A stretch of DNA of 64,000 nucleotides from positions 310,001 to 374,000 of the forward strand of contig NZ_JAKNQH010000004.1 in NCBI RefSeq assembly GCF_022662305.1. Reading direction: 5' to 3'. Of this stretch, positions 19,302-28,004 are shown one piece after another; position 1 is the first letter of the stretch; every line of letters begins with the position of its first letter. Below the pieces are notes generated by a model. That model saw only the letters and a list, made by a program, of their open reading frames with translations. It was not told the DNA's origin and ran no database searches. Source of the stretch: Sphingomonas sp. BAUL-RG-20F-R05-02. GTDB lineage: Bacteria > Pseudomonadota > Alphaproteobacteria > Sphingomonadales > Sphingomonadaceae. Both the position numbers and the translations under genes were made by a program.

Positions 19302-20909
19302 ATGGTATCAATCCGCAGCGGGAAGCGCTGGTGTGTGGCGCTCACGTCCATAGTGCTGGCGGGGCCGCTTCCGGCGTCTCCGCAGCAGCCGCCGGCGACC
19401 TTCACCAATCCGATCCTTTACGCCGATTACTCCGACCCCGACGCGATCCGCGTCGGCCGCGACTATTATCTTGTTGCATCAAGCTTCCACTTTTCGCCGG
19501 GGCTGCCGGTGCTGCACTCACGCGATCTCGTTCACTGGACGATCATCGGGCACGTCTTGCCCAAGCTGCCGTTCGCGCCGGAATACGACATGCCTGGGCC
19601 GCACACGCTGACGGATGCGATCTCCAAGCCGATCGGCGGCACGCGTTACGCGGGCGGGGTGTGGGCGCCATCGATCCGGTTCCACGCCGGCAAGTTCTTC
19701 GTCTACTGGCCGACACCGGACGAGGGCATCTTCATGGCCACGGCGACTAACCCGGCTGGCCCGTGGAGCAAGCCGGTCGCGGTGATGGCGCAGCCTGGCC
19801 TCGAGGATCCATGCCCGTTCTGGGATGACGACGGCAGCGCCTGGCTGGTACACAGCCGACTTGGCGCCGGCCCGTTGATCCTTCACCGGATGAGTCCGGA
19901 CGGCACCCGCGTGCTCGACGCGGGAACCGTCATCGTCGAGGACAAGGTGCGGCTGCCGACGCTGGAGGGGCCGAAGCTCTATAAGCGAAACGGCTGGTAC
20001 TACATCTTCGCACCGTTCGGCGGCGTCTCGACCGGCGCGCAGGCGGTCGGTCGTGCGCGTGACATTCACGGGCCATATGAATGGCATACCGTGCTGAAGC
20101 CGGGAACCAGCGGCGTGCAGGGACCGCACCAGGGCGCATGGGTGGAGACGCCATCGGGGCAGGGGTGGTTCATCCACTTCAACTCCACCGGCGCGTTTGG
20201 TCGGATCGACTATCTCGAACCGCTGCGCTGGGTAGACGACTGGCCGATCATCGGCGCCCCCATTCCCGGTGATGCGGAAGCCGGCCAACCGGTCGCGCGT
20301 GCGCCGATGCCCGATACCGGTAGCCCGCCTACGCGGGATCGCATCCAGGCATCGGACGACTTCGCGTCGCCCAAACTCGAGCTGCAGTGGGCGTGGAACC
20401 ACAATCCGGACGATCGCGCGTGGAGCCTCACCGCCCGGCCCGGCTGGCTGCGGCTGAACGCACTGCCCGCGCAGCATCTCGTCACCGCGCGCAACACGCT
20501 GACCCAGATCCTGCATGGCCCGAAGAGTCGCATCACCACCCGGATCGACGTCACGCGCATGGCCGATGGCGAGCGGGCAGGGCTGACGCTGTTCGGCGTC
20601 GGCCCGAGCTGGATCGGTGTGGTGCAGGCGGGGGGCATGCGCCGCATCACGCTCGCTTCCAAAGGGCTGGAGACAGCGGGTCCGCCGCTTACCGCCGGCA
20701 CGTTGTCGTTGCGCGCGGATGTCGGGCCGAAGCAGACCGTGCGCTACAGTTATAGCGTAGACGGTAAGCGCTTCACACCATTCGGTGACGCGATCCCGCT
20801 GGCGCGATTCTCCTGGTGGAAGGGGTCTCGCCCGGCGCTGTTCACCTTCAACACGGACGGTGCCGGCGGCAGTATCGATGCGGATTCGTTTGAGGTGGAA
20901 CAGCCATGA
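19302..20909 (+). CDS. Glycoside hydrolase family 43 enzyme (beta-xylosidase/arabinofuranosidase type)
   Basis: This 535-residue protein has a Sec-like leader (WCVALTSIVLAGPLPAS), an N-terminal five-bladed beta-propeller and a C-terminal beta-sandwich from about residue 355 (SDDFASPKLELQWAWNHNP, then SLTARPGWLRL), as in two-domain GH43 xylosidases. The three catalytic acids fit ADYSDPDAIRVG (base), GLEDPCPFWDDDG (pKa modulator) and LPTLEGPKLYKR (acid). ATG at 19302 is preceded by AGAGGAG 9 nt upstream; an in-frame GTG at 19296 is an alternative. It overlaps the next hydrolase by 4 nt. Its job is probably trimming xylo- or arabinoxylo-oligosaccharides in the periplasm. The exact subfamily specificity is not resolved. 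Confidence 0.93.
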   Translation: MVSIRSGKRWCVALTSIVLAGPLPASPQQPPATFTNPILYADYSDPDAIRVGRDYYLVASSFHFSPGLPVLHSRDLVHWTIIGHVLPKLPFAPEYDMPGPHTLTDAISKPIGGTRYAGGVWAPSIRFHAGKFFVYWPTPDEGIFMATATNPAGPWSKPVAVMAQPGLEDPCPFWDDDGSAWLVHSRLGAGPLILHRMSPDGTRVLDAGTVIVEDKVRLPTLEGPKLYKRNGWYYIFAPFGGVSTGAQAVGRARDIHGPYEWHTVLKPGTSGVQGPHQGAWVETPSGQGWFIHFNSTGAFGRIDYLEPLRWVDDWPIIGAPIPGDAEAGQPVARAPMPDTGSPPTRDRIQASDDFASPKLELQWAWNHNPDDRAWSLTARPGWLRLNALPAQHLVTARNTLTQILHGPKSRITTRIDVTRMADGERAGLTLFGVGPSWIGVVQAGGMRRITLASKGLETAGPPLTAGTLSLRADVGPKQTVRYSYSVDGKRFTPFGDAIPLARFSWWKGSRPALFTFNTDGAGGSIDADSFEVEQP

Positions 20910-22480
20910 TCGTCGGTCGCCGTCCCTTCCTCGCCGGTGCTGCGGCCGCGATCGCGCTGCCCGCCACCGCGCGTGCCGCTCCTGCGGCATCCTCCGCGCC
21001 CGTTTTTACCACCTCCAATGCACGCTGGCAGAACGCCTATGACAAGGCTTTGGCGGTGCTCGCCGGCAACGTCCGCGTGTTGCCGTACATCCCGAATCCG
21101 GTGCTGATCGAAGGGTCGGTCTATAACGGCATCTGGCAGGAATGCGGTCCGCATGAAGCGTTGGTGTACCGCCACTGGCGGCCCGATGTGGCGCGGGCGA
21201 GCCACCTGACCTTCTTCGCGCTGCAACGCGCGGACGGTCAGTTGCCGGCCAACAACAAGCTGACCGAAACCGGGTTCGGCCAAATCCAGATGGTCGTGCC
21301 GATCGCCGCGACCGCTTGGGAACTCGCGCATGCGACCGGCGACGCCGAGCTGCTGGAAGCCAGCTACCGCGCATGCTCCGCCTGGGACGGCTGGCTGATG
21401 CGATACCGCAACACGCGCGGCACCGGTCTGGTCGAGGGGTTCTGCACCTACGATACCGGCCACGACAACAGCCCGCGCTGGCAGGGCGTGCCCGATCAAT
21501 GCCCGAATAAGGAGGCCAAGCGTTACCCGTCCGGCTTCGGCCTGCCGCGCCTGTGCCCGGACCTTTCGGCGACCGTTTACGGCGCCCGCCGTGCGCTCGC
21601 CGAGATGGCGCGTGCGCTCGGTCGTGGTCCCGAGGCAGACCGCTGGACCGAGCAGGCCGAGGCGATCCGTCGCCTGATCCTTACCCGTCTGTATGTCGCG
21701 GAAGATGCCGCCTTCTACGATCTCGACGCCGCCGACCGCTTCGTACGGGTGCGCGGGGACATCCTGACGCGGGTCGCCGGCGAGCATGTCGTCGATCAGG
21801 CCGTGTTCGACGCGATGTGGCAGCGCCAGCTCGGCAACCCGAAGGCATTCTGGTCGCCGTTTCCGTTCCCGTCGATCGCGCTTGATGACCCGAGCTTCGT
21901 GCGGCCGATCCCGCGCAACAGCTGGGGCGGGGCGGCACAGGCGCTTACCGCGCTGCGTACCGGACGCTGGATGGATCACTACCACCGTTCCGCCGAACAC
22001 GGCACGCTGATGAACCGCTGGTGCGAGGCGATCCAGCAGGACCCCAGCTTCCGGCAGCAGATTGACCCACAGACTGGCGCGTTTACCCAGGAAGACGCTC
22101 CGAACTATTCTCCGGCGGCATTGGTCATGGTCGATTTCACCTGGCGGCTGGTCGGCGTTCAGCAGGTCGGTGGCGAACTGCATTGGAATTGCCGCCCGGC
22201 GCACCCAGCGGCGCGTGGCGCACGCGCCGTGTTGCGCACTGACCAGGGGCAGGTGGCGACGCTCGCGTATGAGGGTGGCGGCGCGACGCTGACACTTGGC
22301 GGTACCCGCGTGGCCCGTATCGATGGCGGCCACGCCCGGTTGGTGACGGATACCGCGGGTCGCCTGCTCAGGCTCACCGGTATCGAAGCGGAGACACAGC
22401 AGCCGACGGTGACGCTCATGAACCGATCACCACGCCGGGTTGCGCTTGCGAGCAATGCGGACGCCACGCTGCCCGCCTGA
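20906..22480 (+). CDS. (alpha/alpha)6-barrel glycoside hydrolase-like exported protein
   Basis: This 524-residue protein is translationally coupled to the GH43 gene (ATGA overlap). The leader MIVGRRPFLAGAAAAIALPA looks like a Tat signal. The body has repeated aromatic helix hairpins of six-hairpin glycosidases: YNGIWQECGPHEALVY, LTETGFGQIQM, CTYDTGHDNSPRWQG, DLSATVYGARRALAEMA and NSWGGAAQALTALRTGRWMDHY. Asp-rich DTGHDNSP could hold a catalytic acid. The C-terminal ~90 residues look like a beta domain. It resembles MGH1/trehalase-like hydrolases, but I cannot assign a CAZy family. The operon context suggests a glycoside released from xylan or its side chains. Confidence 0.75.
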   Translation: MIVGRRPFLAGAAAAIALPATARAAPAASSAPVFTTSNARWQNAYDKALAVLAGNVRVLPYIPNPVLIEGSVYNGIWQECGPHEALVYRHWRPDVARASHLTFFALQRADGQLPANNKLTETGFGQIQMVVPIAATAWELAHATGDAELLEASYRACSAWDGWLMRYRNTRGTGLVEGFCTYDTGHDNSPRWQGVPDQCPNKEAKRYPSGFGLPRLCPDLSATVYGARRALAEMARALGRGPEADRWTEQAEAIRRLILTRLYVAEDAAFYDLDAADRFVRVRGDILTRVAGEHVVDQAVFDAMWQRQLGNPKAFWSPFPFPSIALDDPSFVRPIPRNSWGGAAQALTALRTGRWMDHYHRSAEHGTLMNRWCEAIQQDPSFRQQIDPQTGAFTQEDAPNYSPAALVMVDFTWRLVGVQQVGGELHWNCRPAHPAARGARAVLRTDQGQVATLAYEGGGATLTLGGTRVARIDGGHARLVTDTAGRLLRLTGIEAETQQPTVTLMNRSPRRVALASNADATLPA

Positions 22481-22488
22481 TGCGCCCT

Positions 22489-23547
22489 TCAAACTGGCGG
22501 CGGTGCGCTTGATTCGCTTAGGATCAGCGGCAGGTCGGCGCGATCGACTTGGGCGATTGGCGCTCCGGCCAACGTGTCGAGCAGATGCCGCGTTGCCTGA
22601 CGCGCCATTTCGTCGAACGGGCGCAGCACCGTCGTCAGCGCGGGCGTCAGCATCTGCGCCAGAATGCTGCCGTCGAAGCCGACCACCGACAGGTCCTGCG
22701 GCACCGCGATGCCGCGCGCCGCGGCAACCTTCAGCACCGCCGCAGCCATGATGTCGTTCGCGGCGAAAATCGCGGTCGGCGGCTCGGCGCGATCGAGAAA
22801 CGCTTCTGCCGCCGACAGCGCGGAGGTGAAGCCGTAATCGCCCTCCGCCTCCGCCAGCAACGTCAACCCGGCTTGGTCCAGCGCATCCTTGAAGCCGGCG
22901 CGCCGCTCCCGCGCGGAGATCATGTTCTGTGGACCCGTAACCATCGCCATTCGGCGGTGGCCGAGATCGACCAGATAGCGTGCAACCTTGGCCGCAGCGC
23001 GCCGCTCTTCGGAAATGATGACCGAGACGTAGCCATCCACCGGGGTCGAGGAAAGCGCGACCGCGGCCACGCCTTCCTGCGCCAGCGCGTCGGCCAATCC
23101 GGGGATGCCCGAGACCGGCGGCAGTACCACCAGCCCATCGACACGCGAACGATGCACGAAAGCGAGCACGTCCTTAATCGCGAGGTTCTCGGCCGATGGG
23201 ACCGAATGCATGATGAGTTCGTACCCATCCGGCGCCGCTTCGCCGACGATGCCGCGTTGCACCGCCTCCAGCACCAGCGCGTTGCGATCGTTGTGAACCA
23301 TGCCGATCAGGAACGATCGCCGCATCGCCAGCGCGCGCGCGCGCAAGCTGGGACGAAAGTTGAGCCGTGCGATCGCCGCCTCGATTTTCTCCCGCGTGTC
23401 GGCGTTGACCATCGGTGAGCGATTGAGCACGCGCGACACCGTGCGGATCGATACGCCCGCCGCCTCGGCGACGTCGTGGATGGTCGGCTCCGTATGCGCC
23501 TGTCGCTCTGCCTGCCGCAATCCTGTTGCCCTTCGCTCTCGTTCCAC
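22489..23547 (-). CDS. LacI-family transcriptional repressor of the xylan locus
   Basis: This 352-residue protein has an N-terminal LacI headpiece ([20 protein letters not shown], then a hinge region ending in RARALAMR) and a periplasmic-binding-protein-like effector domain ([11 protein letters not shown] to [20 protein letters not shown]). It probably represses the neighbouring hydrolase and TonB genes until an oligosaccharide or sugar binds. It ends 8 nt from the convergent (alpha/alpha)6 gene. The start is GTG at 23547; a TTG nearer the headpiece (about 23520) is possible. The N-terminus before the headpiece is unusually long and charged, which slightly favours the later start. The palindrome at 19190-19203 is the likely operator. 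Confidence 0.92.
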   Translation of the reverse strand: MERERRATGLRQAERQAHTEPTIHDVAEAAGVSIRTVSRVLNRSPMVNADTREKIEAAIARLNFRPSLRARALAMRRSFLIGMVHNDRNALVLEAVQRGIVGEAAPDGYELIMHSVPSAENLAIKDVLAFVHRSRVDGLVVLPPVSGIPGLADALAQEGVAAVALSSTPVDGYVSVIISEERRAAAKVARYLVDLGHRRMAMVTGPQNMISARERRAGFKDALDQAGLTLLAEAEGDYGFTSALSAAEAFLDRAEPPTAIFAANDIMAAAVLKVAAARGIAVPQDLSVVGFDGSILAQMLTPALTTVLRPFDEMARQATRHLLDTLAGAPIAQVDRADLPLILSESSAPPPV

Positions 23548-23637
23548 CCGGAAGCCTAGTCTCTGACGGCATCGTTCGGGAAGTCCGGAATCGAAGATCG
23601 CGCATCTCGAGCGACGATCGACCGGTACGAGGGGGGA

Positions 23638-23714
<77 letters not shown>

Positions 23715-23763
23715 CTGGGGGCAAGCGCCTAGCAAAGCGCGAAGCGTTGCGCCAGTCGTTTCG

Positions 23764-24435
23764 TCACGCCGCCACTGCTGCTTTCCCCGAGGCGGCTGCC
23801 GGCGGTGGTGTTTTGGGTTTGTAGGCGCATAGATCTGCGACGATGCAGCGCCAGCATTCCGGGCGCCGCGCCTTGCAGACGTAGCGGCCGTGCAGAATCA
23901 GCCAATGGTGCGCGTGCAGGCGGAACGGGGCAGGGGTGGCCTTGTCGAGCTTCAGCTCCACGGCGAGCGGCGTCTTGCCACGAGCGAGGCCGGTACGGTT
24001 GCCGACGCGGAAGATGTGCGTGTCGACGGCGAAGGTTTCCGCTCCGAAGGCAACATTCATCACGACGTTGGCAGTCTTGCGACCAACGCCCGGCAACGTC
24101 TCCAGCGCGTTGCGGTCGGCGGGAACTTCGCCACCATATTCGGCGATAAGCCGTTCCGACAAGGCGATTACGTTCTTCGCCTTGGTATTGAACAGGCCGA
24201 TCGTCCTGATGTGCTGCTTGAGGCCCTCTTCGCCGAGTGCGACCATCTGCGCGGGGGTCTTCACCTCCTCGAACAGGACGCGCGTTGCCTTGTTAACGCC
24301 CACGTCGGTCGCCTGTGCGGACAACGCCACCGCCACGACGAGCTGGAATGGATTGCCCGCCGCCAGCTCCGTTTCCGGGTGCGGGTTGTCGGCGGCGAGC
24401 CGCGCGTAGAACTCGACGATGTCGGCCTTTTTCAA
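23764..24435 (-). CDS. nth: Endonuclease III
   Basis: This base-excision repair glycosylase/AP lyase removes oxidised pyrimidines. The 223 residues include the helix-hairpin-helix LPGVGRKTANVVMN with the catalytic Lys, and the conserved Asp in TFAVDTHIFRV. The C-terminal 4Fe-4S site has spacing C-X6-C-X2-C-X5-C (CKARRPECWRCIVADLC). I placed the start at TTG 24435 because GAGGA lies 8 nt upstream and the protein then begins at the usual first helix; no ATG fits. The upstream ATG at 24504 lies inside dapB. It is 11 nt downstream of the dapB stop, so the two are probably co-transcribed. Confidence 0.93.
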   Translation of the reverse strand: MKKADIVEFYARLAADNPHPETELAAGNPFQLVVAVALSAQATDVGVNKATRVLFEEVKTPAQMVALGEEGLKQHIRTIGLFNTKAKNVIALSERLIAEYGGEVPADRNALETLPGVGRKTANVVMNVAFGAETFAVDTHIFRVGNRTGLARGKTPLAVELKLDKATPAPFRLHAHHWLILHGRYVCKARRPECWRCIVADLCAYKPKTPPPAAASGKAAVAA

Positions 24436-24446
24436 GCGCCCAATCC

Positions 24447-25184
24447 TCAGACTCCCAGAACTTCCGCCATGGTGTAGCTGCCAGCGGGCTTGTCGGCGAG
24501 CCACAGCGCCGCCGTCACCGCGCCGCGTGCGAAGATCGCGCGGTTCTCGGCCCGGTGACCGATTTCGATGCGCTCGCCTTCTCCGGCGAACACCACCATG
24601 TGATCGCCCGCGACCGAACCGCCGCGCAGACTGGCCATGCCGATCGTACCGTCGCAGCGTGCCCCGGTCAGCCCGGCACGGTCGCTCACCTGCGCTTCGG
24701 ACAAGGCGACGCCGCGCCCCTTCGACGCCGCCTCGGCCAGCAGTTGAGCGGTGCCCGAGGGGGCGTCGACTTTGTGGCGGTGGTGCATCTCGACGATTTC
24801 GATGTCCCAGTCGGAGCCGAGTCGTTCCGCCGCCTCGCGCACCAGCTTGGCGAGCAAGGTGACGCCAAGCGAGACGTTGCCGGTCTGCAGCACCGCAATG
24901 TCAGCCGCCGCCTCGGCCACCAGCGCGCGGTGCGCCGCGGTAAGGCCGGTTGTGCCGATCAGGATCGGCGTGCCCGCCGTACGTGCAGCAGCAAGATTGG
25001 CGGCAAGCGCGGACGGTGTCGAGAAATCGACCAGCACGTCGGCGCGTTCCGCCAGCGCGGCGAGCGCGGCCCCGTCGCCGCTGGCATCGATGCCTCCCGC
25101 CACGGTGCCGCCGAGATCGGGCACCGTCGCCGCTATCGCCTGGCCCATTTTGCCTGCGCTGCCCAAAATCCCGATCGCCGTCAT
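24447..25184 (-). CDS. dapB: 4-hydroxy-tetrahydrodipicolinate reductase
   Basis: This lysine/diaminopimelate pathway reductase has 245 residues, somewhat short for DapB but complete. The Rossmann motif is IGILGSAGKMGQAI. The family signature EIVEMHHRHKVDAPSGTA contains the catalytic His pair and Lys. VDFSTPSALAANL and IGTTGL line the cofactor/substrate pocket. It acts in the cytoplasm on 4-hydroxy-tetrahydrodipicolinate with NAD(P)H. It diverges from the sirtuin gene across 128 bp, which must hold both promoters. Confidence 0.96.
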   Translation of the reverse strand: MTAIGILGSAGKMGQAIAATVPDLGGTVAGGIDASGDGAALAALAERADVLVDFSTPSALAANLAAARTAGTPILIGTTGLTAAHRALVAEAAADIAVLQTGNVSLGVTLLAKLVREAAERLGSDWDIEIVEMHHRHKVDAPSGTAQLLAEAASKGRGVALSEAQVSDRAGLTGARCDGTIGMASLRGGSVAGDHMVVFAGEGERIEIGHRAENRAIFARGAVTAALWLADKPAGSYTMAEVLGV

Positions 25185-25312
25185 ACCTGCATTCCGCTTT
25201 GTCGTGTTGCGGCGCGCATGACAGAAAGGATGGCGGTGCGACAGGGGCAGTCACGCGTATTTTGCGTGAGAATGCTGGTAGTCGCGCGTGCGCTGGCACC
25301 GTATCACAGGGC

Positions 25313-26011
25313 ATGGCCAAACCGACCAACATCGTCATCCTCACCGGCGCGGGCGTTTCCGCTGAAAGCGGGATCGCCACCTTTCGCGGGCCGGGTGGCC
25401 TTTGGGAAGGGCACCGCGTCGAGGATGTCTGCACGCCCGAAGCGCTCGCCCGCGATCCGGTGCTGGTGCACAGGTTCTACGACGCTCGCCGTGCCGCGCT
25501 CGCTGACGTAGCGCCGAACGCCGCGCACGTCGCGCTTGCGCGGCTCGACGCCGCGTGGCCGGGCGAACTGCTGATCGTTACGCAGAACGTCGATGATCTA
25601 CACGAGCGTGCCGGTGCGTCCCGGCTGCTGCACATGCACGGCGAACTGCAATCGGCGCTGTGCGCGGCGTGCGGGGTGCGGACCGAATGGAGCGGCGATC
25701 TGCCGCCTGAGGAGGTCTGCCCGAACTGCGACGTCCCCGCGCTGCGGCCGGACATCGTGTTTTTCGGCGAGATGCCGTATGAGATGGAGCGGATCGAGCA
25801 GGCGCTCGCACATGCGGACCTGTTCGTCTCGATCGGTACGTCCGGCGCCGTCTATCCCGCGGCGGGCTTCGTTCAGGGCGCGGGGCATCATGGCGCCGAT
25901 ACGCTCGAACTCAATATGGAAGCTTCGGCGGGGAATGCCTATTTCGCCGAGACGCGGGCCGGCCCGGCGACGATGCTGGTACCGGCTTGGGTTGACGAGA
26001 TACTCAGCTGA
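25313..26011 (+). CDS. cobB: NAD-dependent protein deacylase (sirtuin, CobB/SIRT5 class)
   Basis: This 232-residue sirtuin removes acetyl and probably succinyl groups from lysines using NAD+. Motifs are ILTGAGVSAESGIATFR for NAD, VTQNVDDLHERAG with the catalytic region, HMHGEL with the catalytic His, and a zinc ribbon of four Cys (CAACG...CPNC). FYDARR contains the Tyr and Arg that mark class III desuccinylating sirtuins. ATG at 25313 gives the normal short N-terminus. The peroxiredoxin gene starts 11 nt downstream in the same direction, so the pair is likely one operon. Confidence 0.94.
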   Translation: MAKPTNIVILTGAGVSAESGIATFRGPGGLWEGHRVEDVCTPEALARDPVLVHRFYDARRAALADVAPNAAHVALARLDAAWPGELLIVTQNVDDLHERAGASRLLHMHGELQSALCAACGVRTEWSGDLPPEEVCPNCDVPALRPDIVFFGEMPYEMERIEQALAHADLFVSIGTSGAVYPAAGFVQGAGHHGADTLELNMEASAGNAYFAETRAGPATMLVPAWVDEILS

Positions 26012-26022
26012 AGGAGACGCGA

Positions 26023-26559
26023 ATGCTTGGACGCACGATACCGGACGTGACCCTGAAGACCCGCGTGCGAGATGAGACGGTGGAGGGGCCGAACCCGTTT
26101 CGGTGGCAGGATGTCGGCACGGCCGACCTGTTCGCGGGCAAGCGCATGGTGGTGTTCAGCTTGCCCGGCGCCTTCACCCCGACCTGTTCGACCGAGCAGT
26201 GCCCGGCATTCGAGCGGGAATACGACACGCTCAAGAAGCTCGGAGCGGACGAGGTATATTGCCTCTCCGTCAACGACGCGTTCGTGATGTATCAATGGGG
26301 TCGCCACCTCGGGCTGGAGAAGGTCAAGCTGTTGCCGGACGGCTCGGGCGATTTCACGCGGCGCATGGGTATGCTGATTCGCAAGGACCATCTCGGCTTC
26401 GGCGAGCGGAGCTGGCGCTATGCGATGGTGGTCGACGACGGCAAGATCGTCGGTTGGTTCGAGGAGCCGGGCATCAACGACGCCGGCCTCGACGAAGACC
26501 CATATGGCGAGAGCGCACCTGACAAGGTGATCGCCTGGTTAGAGGCGAACCCGAAGTAA
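26023..26559 (+). CDS. Peroxiredoxin, Prx5/PMP20-like
   Basis: This 178-residue thiol peroxidase reduces hydrogen peroxide and organic hydroperoxides. The peroxidatic cysteine motif PGAFTPTCSTEQCPAFE and the late Arg in GERSWRYAMVVDDGKI match the Prx5 subfamily. A second Cys lies in EVYCLSVNDAF and could be resolving. AAGGAG precedes the ATG by 7 nt. It is likely co-transcribed with the sirtuin. It has no signal peptide, so it is cytoplasmic. The electron donor (glutathione or glutaredoxin) is not visible. Confidence 0.93.
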   Translation: MLGRTIPDVTLKTRVRDETVEGPNPFRWQDVGTADLFAGKRMVVFSLPGAFTPTCSTEQCPAFEREYDTLKKLGADEVYCLSVNDAFVMYQWGRHLGLEKVKLLPDGSGDFTRRMGMLIRKDHLGFGERSWRYAMVVDDGKIVGWFEEPGINDAGLDEDPYGESAPDKVIAWLEANPK

Positions 26560-26584
26560 GCGGGCGATTGCCAAGGCTGCAAGA

Positions 26585-26613
26585 GGCGCGCGATGAAACC
26601 GTTATCGCGCGCC
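26585..26613. terminator. Hairpin between convergent peroxiredoxin and HAD genes (weak terminator candidate)
   Basis: A 10-bp stem (26585-26594 with 26604-26613, sequence GGCGCGCGAT and its complement) encloses a 9-nt loop. It lacks a T run, so Rho-independent ending is uncertain. The rest of the 145-bp convergent gap shows no gene. Confidence 0.4.
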
Positions 26614-26704
26614 GCGACGGTTTGCTGTCTCGATCCGAACGCATGGTTCGCTTCGGAGCCGGCGGCGCTGGCGTTATCAACGACCCATCGCCTGCGAGAC
26701 CGAC

Positions 26705-27370
26705 TCAAACCGCCGGCGGCTCAAAGAAATGGTCAAGCACCTCGCTCGGCTGCTCGAAAACGACCTCCGGTTCGCAGCCCAGCAATGCCGCGCGATTGGC
26801 ATAACCCCATAGTACCGCGCCGGCGGCGATGCCGACCTTGTGCGCGGCGGCGATGTCGCGGGTTTCATCGCCGATTGACAGTGCCGCATGACGCGCGATC
26901 CGCATGCGCTTCAACACCTTGCGATAGCGCGGCGCCTTGCCGAACAGCGAAGCGCCACATTCGAACATTTCGACACGCTGAGCGAGCGTGCCTAGCACGG
27001 CGCGTGCGTTATGCTCGGAATTCGAGGTTACGACCGCGATCCGCACCCCTGCATCGGCCAGCGTGTTGATCACCTCGCTCACGCCTTCGAACAGCGCGAT
27101 CCGGTCGATCTGCGCGGCGAGCCTTGCGTGAACGTAGCGGCCCATCGCCGGGAGCTTCCAGCGGGGAATGCCGAGGTGCCGGATAACCTCGCGCGTGGTA
27201 TGCCCGCGTAAACCATCAACCTCGTCAGGCGCGACGCGGCGGAACTTGAACCGGTCGGCAAGGTCGTCGGCAATCGACAGGAACCAGTCCCCGCTGTCCG
27301 CCAGCGTCCCGTCGAAGTCAAAAATCGCCAGCCGGTACCGCGCGCGGTGCTGGCCGGCGGGGGTGTGCAT
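26705..27370 (-). CDS. HAD-superfamily phosphatase, phosphoglycolate-phosphatase-like
   Basis: This 221-residue haloacid-dehalogenase hydrolase has all four motifs: LAIFDFDGTLADSGDW (nucleophile and acid Asp), AVVTSNSEHNAR (motif II), a Lys in FGKAPRYRKVLKRM (motif III) and SIGDETRDIAAA (motif IV). A helical cap lies between motifs I and II. ATG at 27370 was chosen; a GTG at 27379 would overlap the EF-hand gene stop as GTGA and is equally plausible. The substrate cannot be read from the sequence; phosphoglycolate or another small phosphate ester is usual. Confidence 0.85.
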   Translation of the reverse strand: MHTPAGQHRARYRLAIFDFDGTLADSGDWFLSIADDLADRFKFRRVAPDEVDGLRGHTTREVIRHLGIPRWKLPAMGRYVHARLAAQIDRIALFEGVSEVINTLADAGVRIAVVTSNSEHNARAVLGTLAQRVEMFECGASLFGKAPRYRKVLKRMRIARHAALSIGDETRDIAAAHKVGIAAGAVLWGYANRAALLGCEPEVVFEQPSEVLDHFFEPPAV

Positions 27371-27375
27371 CTGCT

Positions 27376-27936
27376 TCACGGCGCGGTCGTGGCGTGGCGC
27401 CGCTTGCCGCGCTTGCCCGGCAAGCCGTCGCCCGGTGCGCCGACGCCGCTACGGATCGTCAGCACCTCCGCGCGAGACACGCTGCCGTCGCGGTCGTGAT
27501 CGAGCCGCGTGAAGATCACGCCAAACCGAGCCTCAAGCTCCGCCAGCGTAATGCGATTGTCGCCATCGGCATCGATCTCGAACGGGCTGGGCAGGGCGTT
27601 GCGATCACCAAGCCACTTCAACGCCCAATCGCTATAGTCGATATAGCCGATCGAACCCTTCCGCGCGGCATCCGTCGCCGCGAAGCTTTTGGCGAGGCAG
27701 GTGTCGAGCTCGGCGCGGCTGACCAGTGCATCGCCGTTCTGATCGCACGCGGCGATCATCATTCCGACCGGCTCGGCAACGATCGTGGCAAGCGGTTGGC
27801 GCGCCGGAGGGGTGGCGCCGACCGGCTGTTGCGCGGCTGCCGGCATCACCACCATGGCGGTGACGCAGAGTGCGGCGATGCGGTATCGCTGTCGTATCGC
27901 GGCACTCCGCGTGAATCGGCAGGCTGGCTTCCCCAT
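27376..27936 (-). CDS. Exported EF-hand calcium-binding protein
   Basis: This 186-residue protein begins with a signal peptide (AALCVTAMVVMPAAAQQ, cleavage near residue 36) and has EF-hand loops. The clear loops are DQNGDALVSRAE, DADGDNRITLAE and DHDRDGSVSRAE; a weaker, degenerate one lies in between around ARKGSIGYIDYSDW. It should bind Ca2+ in the periplasm. Its biological role is unknown. The start is uncertain: ATG 27936 gives a long but acceptable leader, and ATG 27984 adds 16 unlikely residues. It overlaps or abuts the HAD gene. Confidence 0.75.
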   Translation of the reverse strand: MGKPACRFTRSAAIRQRYRIAALCVTAMVVMPAAAQQPVGATPPARQPLATIVAEPVGMMIAACDQNGDALVSRAELDTCLAKSFAATDAARKGSIGYIDYSDWALKWLGDRNALPSPFEIDADGDNRITLAELEARFGVIFTRLDHDRDGSVSRAEVLTIRSGVGAPGDGLPGKRGKRRHATTAP

Positions 27937-28004
27937 AGGGGAACAAGCGTTAGCCGAGATCGCGGCCATGTCGATAGGTGGCATGCTACAATCAAGCTTC
28001 GCCG

